Shown here in pieces: positions 37,634 to 45,600 of a stretch of DNA of 64,000 nucleotides (the stretch's first letter is position 1; each line of letters opens with the position of its first letter). Source of the DNA: Sphingomonas echinoides ATCC 14820 (lineage in GTDB: Bacteria; Pseudomonadota; Alphaproteobacteria; Sphingomonadales; Sphingomonadaceae). The translations under genes and the position numbers were made by a program. The notes beneath the pieces are model-generated. The model saw only the letters and a list, made by a program, of their open reading frames with translations, had not been told where the DNA came from and made no database searches. Location of the stretch: contig NZ_JH584235.1 of NCBI RefSeq assembly GCF_000241465.1, forward strand, positions 830,118 to 894,117, in the 5' to 3' direction.

Positions 37634-38581
37634 ATGGAACATTCGATTGCGCTTATCACCGGGGCGACGTCTGGCTTGGGGCAGGCGGCAGCCCGCTCGC
37701 TTGCCGCGGGCGACTGGCGGGAAATCATCATCACCGGACGCACGGCGGCGCAGATTGGGGAGACGGCCGCACAACTCGCGGCGGAGACCAACAAGAAGGT
37801 TTTCACGCCGTTGGAACTGGATTTGGACAAGCCGGCCAGCATCAAATCCGCGCTCGCCGAACTCATCAAGCGAGGTCGGCCTGTCGACTTCCTGCTGCTC
37901 AACGCCGGGATGGTCCCGGGCAAGGAGCGCGTCCTCACTGCGGCAGGGATCGAGGCGTCTCAGGCCCCGCTGATCGGCCATCATCAACTGACGGTCGGCT
38001 TGCTTCGCGCCAACCTCCTCAGCCCCGACGCGCGGATCGTTATCGCCAGTGCGGAGCCTGCCCGCGGCGGCGTGCCGATGTTCAAATATACCGACGCACC
38101 CGCTTTCGCAGCCAGATACTTCCGCGACGACCAAACGGCCGCTGTCGAAGCCCTGATCCGCAGCGGGCCGCACGTGCAGTACGCGCCCAACACCGCCTAT
38201 GCCGACGCGAAGCTCATTGTCGCATGGTGGGCGGCGGCGCTGGCACGGCGGTTGCCCTCCGGAATGGCCGTCTATGCGGTCTCGCCAGGTGCGTCGAACG
38301 CCACCAACGTCGCACGCAACGCTGGCCCCCTGCTGAAGTACCTGATGATTCCGATCGTGAACCTCATCCCCGGGATGAATCAGACGCCGGAGGTCGCGGC
38401 CAGCCGTTACCTTCAGGCGTCGGCGTTCGGAACCGACCTCTCAGGGCAATTCTTCGCCTCGGCGCAGGGGAAGTTCTCAGGCCCAATGGAGGTGCAACGC
38501 CACCCCCACCTCCTCGATGGCGCCAACCAGGAAGCCGCGTGGCAGGCCGTCGTCAACGTCTCCGGAGTCGACGTGATTTGA
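37634..38581 (+). CDS. Short-chain dehydrogenase/reductase, complete active site
   Basis: 315-residue NAD(P)-dependent oxidoreductase of the SDR superfamily. LITGATSGLGQAAARSLA binds the coenzyme and DFLLLNAGMVPG is the structural NAG motif. Ser139 in VIASAEPARGG, and Tyr189/Lys193 in YADAK, supply the active site. A proline/glycine-rich C-terminal segment follows AVSPGASNATNVARN. Substrate unknown. It is divergently paired with TetR 1, the usual arrangement for a reductase induced by its substrate. The start has a weak GCGGAG site. Confidence 0.88.
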   Translation: MEHSIALITGATSGLGQAAARSLAAGDWREIIITGRTAAQIGETAAQLAAETNKKVFTPLELDLDKPASIKSALAELIKRGRPVDFLLLNAGMVPGKERVLTAAGIEASQAPLIGHHQLTVGLLRANLLSPDARIVIASAEPARGGVPMFKYTDAPAFAARYFRDDQTAAVEALIRSGPHVQYAPNTAYADAKLIVAWWAAALARRLPSGMAVYAVSPGASNATNVARNAGPLLKYLMIPIVNLIPGMNQTPEVAASRYLQASAFGTDLSGQFFASAQGKFSGPMEVQRHPHLLDGANQEAAWQAVVNVSGVDVI

Positions 38582-38774
38582 TCTGTAGTCGCGACAGCGG
38601 GCGCGCGCCGGGCACCACTACCCTGCTGCCGGCGTCCGTCGCGGCGATGTCAGTCCGCCTTTAATCAGACCATATCATCCATAATTAGGGGGCAACCATC
38701 GCCCCCCACAGAACGGACATAGGCAACGACATGAAGATACGAAACGATGCAGCCCCCGCTCCGGTGCGCGATCC

Positions 38775-39548
38775 TCAGAAGGGTTGATTGCGGTAGATCA
38801 CATAAATGGCCACCAACAGGACCAGCCCGCTGAAGATGCGATTCAGGAGGTTCTTGCGCGAAGACAGCCTTGTCGCGAGCACCATGCCAAGGATGCCGCC
38901 TCCAAGGCCACCCGCGATGAACTCAATGGCGACCTGCCAGTCGACCAGGTCGGCCCGAGCATAGTTGAGCGCCGTTGCAAGGCCGAAGGTCCCGACGGCG
39001 AGCAATGAGGTGCCGATCGCGCTGATCATGGGCATGCCGGTGGACAGCATAAGCGCCGGCACAATGAGGAACCCGCCGCCGATGCCGAAGAAGCCCGAGG
39101 CCGCGCCGGTAAGGAGCGCCGCGAGCCCCGTGTCCAAGCACATACGAAGATCGACCGGGCGCTGCCGGTCAACTCGATCACGCCCCTTACGCAGCATGAG
39201 CAAGGCCACTACGATCATCAGCAGCCCGAACAGGAACAGCAACCGCTTGCCGTCGATCAACATGCCGAGGCTCGACCCCAGCGCCGCGCCGAGCGAGCCC
39301 ACAAGCGCGAACACCACCGCGCAGCGCCACCAAACATGCCCCTTGCGCGCATGACCGATGAAGTTGGCATAGGCATTGGCCGAGACGGCCAGCGCCCCCG
39401 TGCCGATGGCGACATGCGGATTGGCGACGCCCACGGCATAGAGAAGGAGCGGCGTTGCCAGGATCGACCCACCGCCGCCGATCAGCCCCAGCGTGAAGCC
39501 GACAAGCCCACCTGAAGCTAAGGCGGCCAGGTCATGCCAGGAGATCAT
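38775..39548 (-). CDS. TauE/SafE (TSUP) family membrane transporter
   Basis: 257-residue inner-membrane carrier with about eight spans and the internal duplication of the family: LGLIGGGGSILATPLLLYAV in the first half and ASGFFGIGGGFLIVPALMLS in the second. Members export or import sulfite, sulfonates and related sulfur oxyanions. The start MISWHD at 39548 (ATGA overlap with the upstream gene) is chosen over a longer Arg-rich extension. It is the last gene of the sulfide-detoxification operon, so sulfite or thiosulfate export is the likely job. Confidence 0.9.
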   Translation of the reverse strand: MISWHDLAALASGGLVGFTLGLIGGGGSILATPLLLYAVGVANPHVAIGTGALAVSANAYANFIGHARKGHVWWRCAVVFALVGSLGAALGSSLGMLIDGKRLLFLFGLLMIVVALLMLRKGRDRVDRQRPVDLRMCLDTGLAALLTGAASGFFGIGGGFLIVPALMLSTGMPMISAIGTSLLAVGTFGLATALNYARADLVDWQVAIEFIAGGLGGGILGMVLATRLSSRKNLLNRIFSGLVLLVAIYVIYRNQPF

Positions 39549-39985
39549 GGCAAAACCTTCTGCAGGGCGCGGTCCTGCAGGATCATGCCCGCTGCCATGG
39601 CGCAAACGAACAGCGCGACGGGGGCAAGGCCGGTCGTCAACGCGGAGAGTGCAGGCCCGGGGCAAAATCCAGCAAGCCCCCATCCAATACCGAAAATCGC
39701 CGAGCCGATGACCAAGCGCGCATCAATCCCCGTTTTCTCGGGCAGATGAAACCGGGCATCGAGGACGGGCTTTGCCATCTTTCGCTGAAGCAGGACCCCC
39801 GGCACCGCGACGATCACCGCGCCGCCGAGCACGAACATCAGGCTCGGATCCCATCGGCCGCTGGCGACATCGAGAAAACCGGCGATGCGCGCCGGGTTCA
39901 TCATGCCGGACAGGGCGAGACCGAAGCCGAAGATCGTGCCGGCCAGCAGCGCGACCAGAAGACGAAGGGCGGCGTGACGGTTCAT
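39545..39985 (-). CDS. YeeE/YedE-type sulfur transport protein, second half-unit
   Basis: 146 residues, about four membrane segments. IFGFGLALSGMMNPARIAGF and GIGWGLAGFCPGPALSAL are the conserved YeeE/YedE motifs with the pore cysteine. Together with its neighbour it probably makes one functional unit, since single-chain YeeE proteins are about twice as long. It overlaps the genes on both sides by four bases. Substrate in related proteins is thiosulfate or similar sulfur species; here that is inferred from the operon. Confidence 0.88.
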   Translation of the reverse strand: MNRHAALRLLVALLAGTIFGFGLALSGMMNPARIAGFLDVASGRWDPSLMFVLGGAVIVAVPGVLLQRKMAKPVLDARFHLPEKTGIDARLVIGSAIFGIGWGLAGFCPGPALSALTTGLAPVALFVCAMAAGMILQDRALQKVLP

Positions 39986-40389
39986 CTGAGCAAACCCATT
40001 ATTGTCGCAGCAACGATGCCGCTGGTGAGGAAGGTCGCCGTCGCGGCCAGCGAGCGCTTCGAGAAGCGGGCGATGCCGAGAATGCCGTGGCCCGAGGTGC
40101 AGCCCGAACCCATGCGCGCGCCGACGCCAACAAGGAGACCGGAGACGAGAATAAGCGGTGTTGAAGCGATGATCGTCACCACAGGCGGCTGACCGAACGC
40201 TGTGGTGTAGAGCATCGGGCCTGCGAGAAGGCCAACGACAAAGGCGATGTTCGGTGCAATCTGCTGCCCGCCGAGCAGACGGCCAACGATGCCGCTGATG
40301 CCGACAATCCGGCCATTGACGACAAGCAAAAGCGCCGCCGACAGGCCTAAGAGCATGCCACCGGCCAGCGAAGCCAGGTAGGGTGTCAT
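39982..40389 (-). CDS. YeeE/YedE-type sulfur transport protein, first half-unit
   Basis: 135 residues with about four membrane segments. NGRIVGISGIVGRLLGG and VGVGARMGSGCTSGHGILG are the family motifs; the latter carries the conserved Cys. It is the partner of the gene that follows with a four-base overlap, the PmpA/PmpB-like pairing found in BigR operons. It overlaps the regulator upstream by four bases as well. Confidence 0.88.
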   Translation of the reverse strand: MTPYLASLAGGMLLGLSAALLLVVNGRIVGISGIVGRLLGGQQIAPNIAFVVGLLAGPMLYTTAFGQPPVVTIIASTPLILVSGLLVGVGARMGSGCTSGHGILGIARFSKRSLAATATFLTSGIVAATIMGLLR

Positions 40390-40730
40390 AGCGGTTGCTC
40401 GGGAGCGCAGAAGATGGCGTAGAGCGCGTGGATCAGTTGCGCGGCCTTCGCTTCGCTGAGCCTATAGAAGATCTGCTTGGCGTCGCGCCGGGTTTCGACC
40501 GCACCGGCCTCGCGCAGCACGCCGAGCTGCTGCGAGAGGGTGGGCTGATGGATGCCAAGGCGCTGTTCCAGTGCGCCGACCGAATATTCACCCTCGGCGA
40601 GCGTGCAGGCGAGCATCAGCCGAACCGGATGGGACAGCGTCTTCAGCAGTGCCGCCGCCTCGCCAGCGTGCTTCTCCATCTGGGCGAGGCCTGCGGCGGA
40701 TTGGCCGATGGTGTCGTCAGGCGTCACCAT
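40386..40730 (-). CDS. bigR: BigR/SqrR-type sulfide-responsive ArsR repressor
   Basis: 114-residue winged-helix repressor. The DNA-binding region is VGALEQRLGIHQPTLSQQLGVLREA (given in parts: recognition helix HQPTLSQQLGVL) with wing ETRRDAKQIFYRL. Cys42 (LMLACTLAEG) and Cys108 (AIFCAPE) fall at the exact positions of the redox pair of Xylella/Agrobacterium BigR, which forms a disulfide or polysulfide link and releases DNA. There is no metal-binding ELCVC motif. It overlaps the blh gene by seven bases and so is likely to repress its own operon. Confidence 0.92.
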   Translation of the reverse strand: MVTPDDTIGQSAAGLAQMEKHAGEAAALLKTLSHPVRLMLACTLAEGEYSVGALEQRLGIHQPTLSQQLGVLREAGAVETRRDAKQIFYRLSEAKAAQLIHALYAIFCAPEQPL

Positions 40731-42019
40731 GTCGTCACCCCGAGCGCATCCAGCGGAAATTTCAGATAGCGCGTGCCATTGGCTTCGGGCTCGGGCAAGC
40801 GGCCGCCGCGCATATTGACCTGAATCGCGTGAAGAAGGAGCTTGGGCATGCCCAAGGTCCGGTCGCGCGCCTCGCGCTGCGCAACGAAGCGGGTCTCGTC
40901 GCTGCCCGAGACATGCAGATTGCGCTTTTGCTCGCGCACGGTGCTTTCCCAGCGCGGATGACGGCCGCCCGGCTGATAGTCATGGCCGGTGAACAGGCGT
41001 GTGTCGTCCGGCAAAGCGAGGATCTGCTGGATCGAACTCCACAATACGGTCGCGCTACCCCCCGGAAAATCGGCGCGCGCGGTGCCCCCGTCCGGCATGA
41101 ACAGCGTATCGTGGATGAAAGCCGCATCGCCGATCACATAGGTGATCGACGAGAGCGTATGGCCCGGCGAAAACAGGACATGCCCCTCGATCGAGCCAAC
41201 ATGGAACGTCTCGCCGTCCGAAAAGAGCCGATCCCATTGCGAGCCGTCGGTTGCGAGGTCCGGCGCATTGTAGATGCGGTTCCACAGCGTTTGCACGTCG
41301 GTGACATGGGCACCCGTCGCGGTCGGCGCGCCCGTCTTCCCCTTGATATACTGTGCGGCCGAAAAGTGATCGGCATGGGGATGGGTGTCGAGAATCCAAT
41401 CGACCGTCAGCCCCTCCCTCGCCACATAGGCGAGGATGGCGTCGGCGTTCATCGTGCCGGTGGCACCCGATTTCTCATCGAAGTCGAGGACCGGATCGAT
41501 GATGACGCAATGGTTCGTTGCTGGATCGGTGACGATATATTGGACGCTCGATGTCCGCGGATCGAACCAGGCCTTGACCTTGGGCACCCGCGCGTCTTCG
41601 GCATCAAGCCAGCGGACAGCGGCGGTCAGGTCGAAGCCATGCTTCTGGCCGAACGCTTCGATCTCCTCGCGCTGCATGCGGCCCTCGCGGACTTCGCCAA
41701 GGACATAGAGCATCAGCGCCCGTGCACCGCTTTTGCAATGGGCCAGCACCGGCCCTTTCGCGCTGCCAACGGCAAGCTGGAAGGCCGTAATATCGGCCTC
41801 GGTTATCCCGGCTGCACCCGTAACCGGGATAAAGCTGTAAGACAGCCCGGCAGCGTCGGCCGCGGCCTTCTCGGCGGCATTGCCGGGCTGGTCGGGCTGC
41901 TCGCCGTCGGGGCGGACGTTGATGAGGGCGCTGTAACCGTGCGCCGCGAAGGTCGCGAAAGCCGACAGCTCGGGTTGTGCGCTCACTGACAGCCGGTCAT
42001 TGATCCTGATGGTATCCAT
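40724..42019 (-). CDS. blh: Blh: rhodanese-like DUF442 fused to persulfide dioxygenase
   Basis: 431-residue two-domain enzyme for sulfide detoxification. The N-terminal DUF442/rhodanese-like domain (about 1-110) has Cys95 in AHCKSGARALM, the sulfur-carrying loop. The C-terminal metallo-beta-lactamase-fold domain has His213-x-His215-x-Asp217-His218 in THPHADHFSA, SPGHTLSSITYVIGD and FTGHDYQPGG, matching ETHE1-type persulfide dioxygenases. The start MDTIRIN at 42019 has GAGGAAC upstream; a start nine codons earlier would lie in the AT-rich promoter. It is the first gene of the operon. Confidence 0.92.
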   Translation of the reverse strand: MDTIRINDRLSVSAQPELSAFATFAAHGYSALINVRPDGEQPDQPGNAAEKAAADAAGLSYSFIPVTGAAGITEADITAFQLAVGSAKGPVLAHCKSGARALMLYVLGEVREGRMQREEIEAFGQKHGFDLTAAVRWLDAEDARVPKVKAWFDPRTSSVQYIVTDPATNHCVIIDPVLDFDEKSGATGTMNADAILAYVAREGLTVDWILDTHPHADHFSAAQYIKGKTGAPTATGAHVTDVQTLWNRIYNAPDLATDGSQWDRLFSDGETFHVGSIEGHVLFSPGHTLSSITYVIGDAAFIHDTLFMPDGGTARADFPGGSATVLWSSIQQILALPDDTRLFTGHDYQPGGRHPRWESTVREQKRNLHVSGSDETRFVAQREARDRTLGMPKLLLHAIQVNMRGGRLPEPEANGTRYLKFPLDALGVTTW

Positions 42020-42046
42020 GCGCTTGTTCCTCGTTTCACTATACAT

Positions 42047-42077
42047 AATATAATAATATATATTGATTAGATTTCAA
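42047..42077 (-). promoter_or_regulatory. AT-rich BigR-type operator and promoter
   Basis: AATATATATT (42055-42064) is a perfect palindrome inside a 25-base A/T run, abrupt in this GC-rich window. On the minus strand TTGAAA (42077-42072) lies just upstream as a candidate -35, and the -10 must fall within the A/T run. BigR operators are AT-rich palindromes overlapping the -10, so the location fits repression of blh and the following genes. Confidence 0.7.
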
Positions 42078-42211
42078 GGCCCGTCCCGCCAACTCTTGGC
42101 AATGGTTTTCGGGGGGCGATGCGGAGTCGTTCCGATGAAGGACACCCGAAGATAGATGCCGCCCCCCTGCCCCACGATCTGGGGCACACGACCGTGAGAG
42201 CTGCGGCTCTC

Positions 42212-42835
42212 CTAGGCAGCCGGCTTAGGTGATGGTGGCAGAACCAAGCCTACCGCGTCTTCGGCATCTTTAAGCAGCGTCTTGCGCGGGGTGCCCATTT
42301 GCGCACGCATCACCAGCCCGCGGGCAAGATCCATGACTTGAATGGCGCGGGCGGACGCGGGAAAGTCGGGCGGTACTTCGCCGGTGACCATGCCGTCTTG
42401 AAAGCGGCGTTCCACCTGTGCCGCGCTCGCCGCCGCGACGTCCTGCACGAACTGGCGGACCTCTGCGTCATCCACCAGCGGTGCGACGCACGCGAACAGA
42501 CATCCGGGAGCCGTTCCCTCCGCAGTCGCGCTCTCCACGGCGTGCCGCAGGAAGCCGACGAGCGAAGCGCGCACCGTTGGTGGCGAGAAGAGCGCCTTTG
42601 CGGCAAGCGCGCCGTACGCCTCGGCATAGGTTTTCAGCGCGCGTAGGAAGATCGTCCGCTTGTCCCCGAAGACGGAATAGAGGCTCGGCCGTCCTACGCC
42701 CATCCCGGCGACGAGATCGTCGATCGTCACGCCGTCATAGCCCTTCGCGCGGAACACCAGGATTGCCTTTTCCAGCGCCTGCTTCTCATCGAAGCTACGC
42801 GGTCGCCCGCGCGATCTGGTGGCATTCTGCAACAT
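42212..42835 (-). CDS. TetR-family repressor, paralogue 2
   Basis: 207 residues. Helix-turn-helix domain SRGRPRSFDEKQALEKAILV, YDGVTIDDLVAGMGV and SLYSVFGDKRTIFLRALKTY; ligand domain with FLRHAVESATAEGTAPGCL and CVAPLVDDAEVRQFVQDV. It is clearly a paralogue of the gene at 36881-37513. TAGGAG precedes the start. It is divergent from the second SDR but 400 bases away. The paired sites lie close to the SDR rather than near this gene, so its autoregulation may differ from paralogue 1. Confidence 0.92.
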   Translation of the reverse strand: MLQNATRSRGRPRSFDEKQALEKAILVFRAKGYDGVTIDDLVAGMGVGRPSLYSVFGDKRTIFLRALKTYAEAYGALAAKALFSPPTVRASLVGFLRHAVESATAEGTAPGCLFACVAPLVDDAEVRQFVQDVAAASAAQVERRFQDGMVTGEVPPDFPASARAIQVMDLARGLVMRAQMGTPRKTLLKDAEDAVGLVLPPSPKPAA

Positions 42836-43139
42836 CAGGTTTTCGACTCCTAAGCCATCTCACTTCCATGAATATATAACCATATAGTTTTCATTTCGCA
42901 AGTCATCCCTGAGACAGGCGCGCCCCGAGTCGATCACCCCCTCGCATCCTCCTGGAGCGCACAAGACGTCAAGCGCGCTCGCCACCACGGCTTTGATGAG
43001 GGGCTTTCCGGGCCAGAACGCTCGATACATCCCTCGAAAGCTGAACGAAATCGCAGCCAATGTGCACAGGCAGCCTGACCCTCCAAGCGACGATGGCGCA
43101 ACGAGTCCCCCCAGGGCCCTTCGATAAATTAAAATCACA
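42836..43139. other. Non-coding stretch between TetR 2 and SDR 2
   Basis: About 300 bases. An AT-rich patch at 42865-42900 (ATGAATATATAACCATATAG) is a likely promoter region for TetR 2 on the minus strand. The rest is GC-rich without a supported gene; the open frame at 42860-43147 on the minus strand has no family pattern and no ribosome site. Confidence 0.5.
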
Positions 43140-43198
43140 TAGTTCAAAAATACCTTGACCGGTGCGCTCTGCCTAATTACTTACGGAATAGTTCAAAA
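43140..43198 (+). promoter_or_regulatory. Promoter and paired sites before SDR 2
   Basis: TAGTTCAAAA occurs at 43140-43149 and again at 43189-43198, 49 bases apart. Between them, TTGACC (43155-43160), a 17-base gap and TACTTA make a candidate promoter toward the SDR. The first site with its downstream TTGACC also reads as an imperfect inverted repeat (GTTCAA ... TTGACC). The layout mirrors 37515-37572. Confidence 0.6.
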
Positions 43199-43236
43199 CG
43201 AACGCGGCACTTCTGCCACCAACAGGGACAAAGCAC

Positions 43237-43983
43237 ATGAATCGCTACGACGGTAAAAAGGTTGTCGTCATCGGTGGCACAAGCGGCATCGGCCTCACGA
43301 CGGCGAAGATGCTGCTTGCCGGCGGTGCGCGCGTTCTGGTGACGGGGCGCTCGCAAGCTGGCCTCGAATCCGCGCAGAAAGAGCTTGGCGAAGACGCTCT
43401 GGTCGTTGCGAGCGACGCCGGTTCCCTAACCGATATCGACGCCCTCGCCACGCACGTGAAGGACGCGTTCGGCAGTTTCGACCTTCTTTTCGTCAATGCC
43501 GGCGTCGGGGTCTTCGCGCCGTTCGAACATACCACCGAGGCCATGTATGACGACGTGTTCAACGTGAATACGAAGGGGGCCTTCTTCGCGGTCCAAAAGC
43601 TCGCGCCCTTGATCCACCGGGGCGGTTCGGTCGTCCTCACGACCGCGATTTCCAATGTCAAGGGAATGCCGATGCTGGCCGCGTCCGGAGCGACCAAGGC
43701 GGCGCTGCGATCCTTTGCGCGAACGTTCGCGGTCGAACTGGCTCCCCGCGCCATCCGCGTCAACGCGGTGTCGCCCGGCCCGATCGACACGCCGACCTGG
43801 GACAAGTCGTTTCCCGACAAGGCGACAGTTGCCCATATCACCCGGCAGATGCGCGAAGCCAATCCGATGCAGCGGATGGGAACAAGGGAAGAAGTCGCCA
43901 AGGCGGTGCTCTTCCTCGCGTTCGACGCCACCTACACCACCGGTGCCGAGCTTCCGGTCGATGGCGGGCAGTCGCAACTCTGA
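43237..43983 (+). CDS. SDR-family protein with a degenerate active site
   Basis: 248 residues. The coenzyme side is intact: VVIGGTSGIGLTTAKMLLAG and DLLFVNAGVGVFAPFE, with SPGPIDTPTWDKS near the substrate loop and GAELPVDGGQSQ at the end. The catalytic segment reads MLAASGATKAALRSF, so the Tyr of YxxxK is Ser150 while Lys154 stays. The preceding Ser position (VVLTTAIS) also looks replaced. Either another residue acts or this is a non-catalytic NAD(P)-binding protein. AGGGAC precedes the start. It is divergent from TetR 2 and followed by a membrane protein 50 bases on. Confidence 0.85.
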   Translation: MNRYDGKKVVVIGGTSGIGLTTAKMLLAGGARVLVTGRSQAGLESAQKELGEDALVVASDAGSLTDIDALATHVKDAFGSFDLLFVNAGVGVFAPFEHTTEAMYDDVFNVNTKGAFFAVQKLAPLIHRGGSVVLTTAISNVKGMPMLAASGATKAALRSFARTFAVELAPRAIRVNAVSPGPIDTPTWDKSFPDKATVAHITRQMREANPMQRMGTREEVAKAVLFLAFDATYTTGAELPVDGGQSQL

Positions 43984-44033
43984 CGCAGATTTTTCCAGCC
44001 CAACGCTTCCCGAATTGAAAGGACCTGATCGTC

Positions 44034-44543
44034 ATGAACGCCGAGATCGCCATGTATATGGCGCAGATTTTCAACACCCTCGCCTTTACCGCTCTGGGGG
44101 TGTGGTATGTCGTGCCGCGACTACAGAAGCTCAGCCGCGCAGCAGCGCTGATGGCATTGACGGCCGTCCATTTGGGCCGAACGCTGTGCCTGGAGCTTTA
44201 TTCCTCGCAAGACGCCGGCCTGAAAATGGCCAATGCTGTTCGTGATCATATCGTCATTGGCGATATTGCCGGGTGGGCGCTGGCGTTGGTGATTCTCTTC
44301 AGCCTCCGCTCACGGCTCAATGCGTCGATCGCGCTGATATGGCTGCTCGTCACGGAGACGATTCTCGATTTCGGGTCGACCTTTGTCACGATTGTCCGTG
44401 CCGGCACAATCGGCGACATAAACGGAACCTCATGGATGATCATCGCCTTTTATCTGCCAATCGTCTACGTGGCCCTCGGCCTCACGATTTGGCAGCTTAT
44501 TACACGACGCCATGAACCCCTGTTTCAAGACGAAGGTCGATAG
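44034..44543 (+). CDS. Four-span membrane protein of unknown function
   Basis: 169 residues with four or five predicted membrane segments (IFNTLAFTALGVWYVV, HIVIGDIAGWALALVILFSL, ALIWLLVTETILDFGSTFVT, WMIIAFYLPIVYVALGLTIW). No transporter or enzyme motif is visible and I do not recognise the family. It follows SDR 2 after 50 bases on the same strand; GAAAGGACC precedes the start. Shared induction with SDR 2 by TetR 2 is likely. Function unknown. Confidence 0.75.
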   Translation: MNAEIAMYMAQIFNTLAFTALGVWYVVPRLQKLSRAAALMALTAVHLGRTLCLELYSSQDAGLKMANAVRDHIVIGDIAGWALALVILFSLRSRLNASIALIWLLVTETILDFGSTFVTIVRAGTIGDINGTSWMIIAFYLPIVYVALGLTIWQLITRRHEPLFQDEGR

Positions 44544-44922
44544 TAGCCGCCATCAAGTAAAGTTAAAGGCCGCCTTTTCTTTATCGATATGCTTGGTTTC
44601 TCGCCGGACTGAAGAGGCGCAGGTCCTTCCACCCCGCTCCTGCTCCGTCATCCGATTTGAGCCGTAGGGCGACTATGGCCGGGTTTCGGATGACGGACTT
44701 CAAAGGCTGCCTTTCGCCCAGCACGTCCGGCGATCAGGCAGCCCAAGCACGGACGCTCAAAGCCTCTTCGCGGCTCCCAACTTCCGCCATTTGCTCGGCT
44801 TCGCGATCGTGCCCGTCCGACACCCCGTTGTCGTGCCATCCACAAGCGATACCGCGCCGAAAATCTAGGGAGGGTCGCGGGGCTGCCCTATTACGGCCGC
44901 GATGACCCACAAAGGAACCGTT
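44544..44922. other. Non-coding stretch before the two-component system
   Basis: About 380 bases. Near its start AAAGGCCGCCTTTTCTTT (about 44565-44582) could end the SDR 2 transcript as a short weak terminator. The remainder must contain the promoter of the response-regulator operon. Frames here are short and Arg-rich on both strands; no gene is supported. Confidence 0.45.
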
Positions 44923-45600
44923 ATGGCCCGCATCCTTGTCATCGAAGACGATCCAGCCACGGCAGACCACATCGTCGCGTCGCTGCAGGCGCATGGCCAT
45001 GTGACGACCCACGTCGCGGATGGTGCGCTGGGATTGGAGCGTGCGACGCGGGAACCGTTCGATGCGGCGACGCTCGATCGCATGCTGCCGGGGTGTGATG
45101 GTTTGTCGGTGGTGGAGGCCTTGCGCGCACGCCGCATCTCCCTCCCCGTCTTGATGATCAGCGCGCTCGGCGATGTCGACGAGCGGATTGCGGGCTTGCG
45201 CGCGGGCGGCGACGACTATCTGGTGAAACCGTTCGCGCCCGAGGAAATGGCGATGCGGATCGAGGTGCTGCTGCGCCGTCGCGAAGACCCGGCCAACACC
45301 GCGACGCTGCAGGTTGGCGATCTCGTGATCGATCTCCTCCGGCGCGAGGTGACGGTCGCCGGGCAGCCGGTGCGCTTGCTGCACATGGAGTTCCGCTTGC
45401 TCGAATTTCTCGTGCGCCACGCGGGCGAAACGCTGAGCCGCCGGATCATCTTCGAACAGGTCTGGGGCTATTATTTCGATCCTGGGGCCAATCTCATCAA
45501 CGTCCATATCGCGCGGCTGCGCAAGAAACTCGACCGGCCCGATCGGCCGTCGGCGATCGTCACCGTCAAGGGCGAAGGCTATCGCTTCGATGCCGATTGA
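44923..45600 (+). CDS. OmpR-family response regulator
   Basis: 225 residues. The receiver domain has the acidic pair in VIEDDPATADH, the phosphorylation site Asp52 in TLDRMLPGCDG, and VKPF. The C-terminal winged helix shows LLRREVTVAGQPVRLLHMEF, RIIFEQVWGYYFDP and VHIARLRKKLDRP, ending in VKGEGYRFDAD. The start MARILVIEDD at 44923 has AAAGGAACC upstream. It overlaps the sensor kinase by 11 bases and leads the efflux operon, which it presumably controls. Confidence 0.95.
   Translation: MARILVIEDDPATADHIVASLQAHGHVTTHVADGALGLERATREPFDAATLDRMLPGCDGLSVVEALRARRISLPVLMISALGDVDERIAGLRAGGDDYLVKPFAPEEMAMRIEVLLRRREDPANTATLQVGDLVIDLLRREVTVAGQPVRLLHMEFRLLEFLVRHAGETLSRRIIFEQVWGYYFDPGANLINVHIARLRKKLDRPDRPSAIVTVKGEGYRFDAD

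Noticed and set aside
42860..43147. 95-codon minus frame between TetR 2 and SDR 2
   Set aside because: Overlaps the candidate SDR 2 promoter sites, has no ribosome site and no recognisable pattern.
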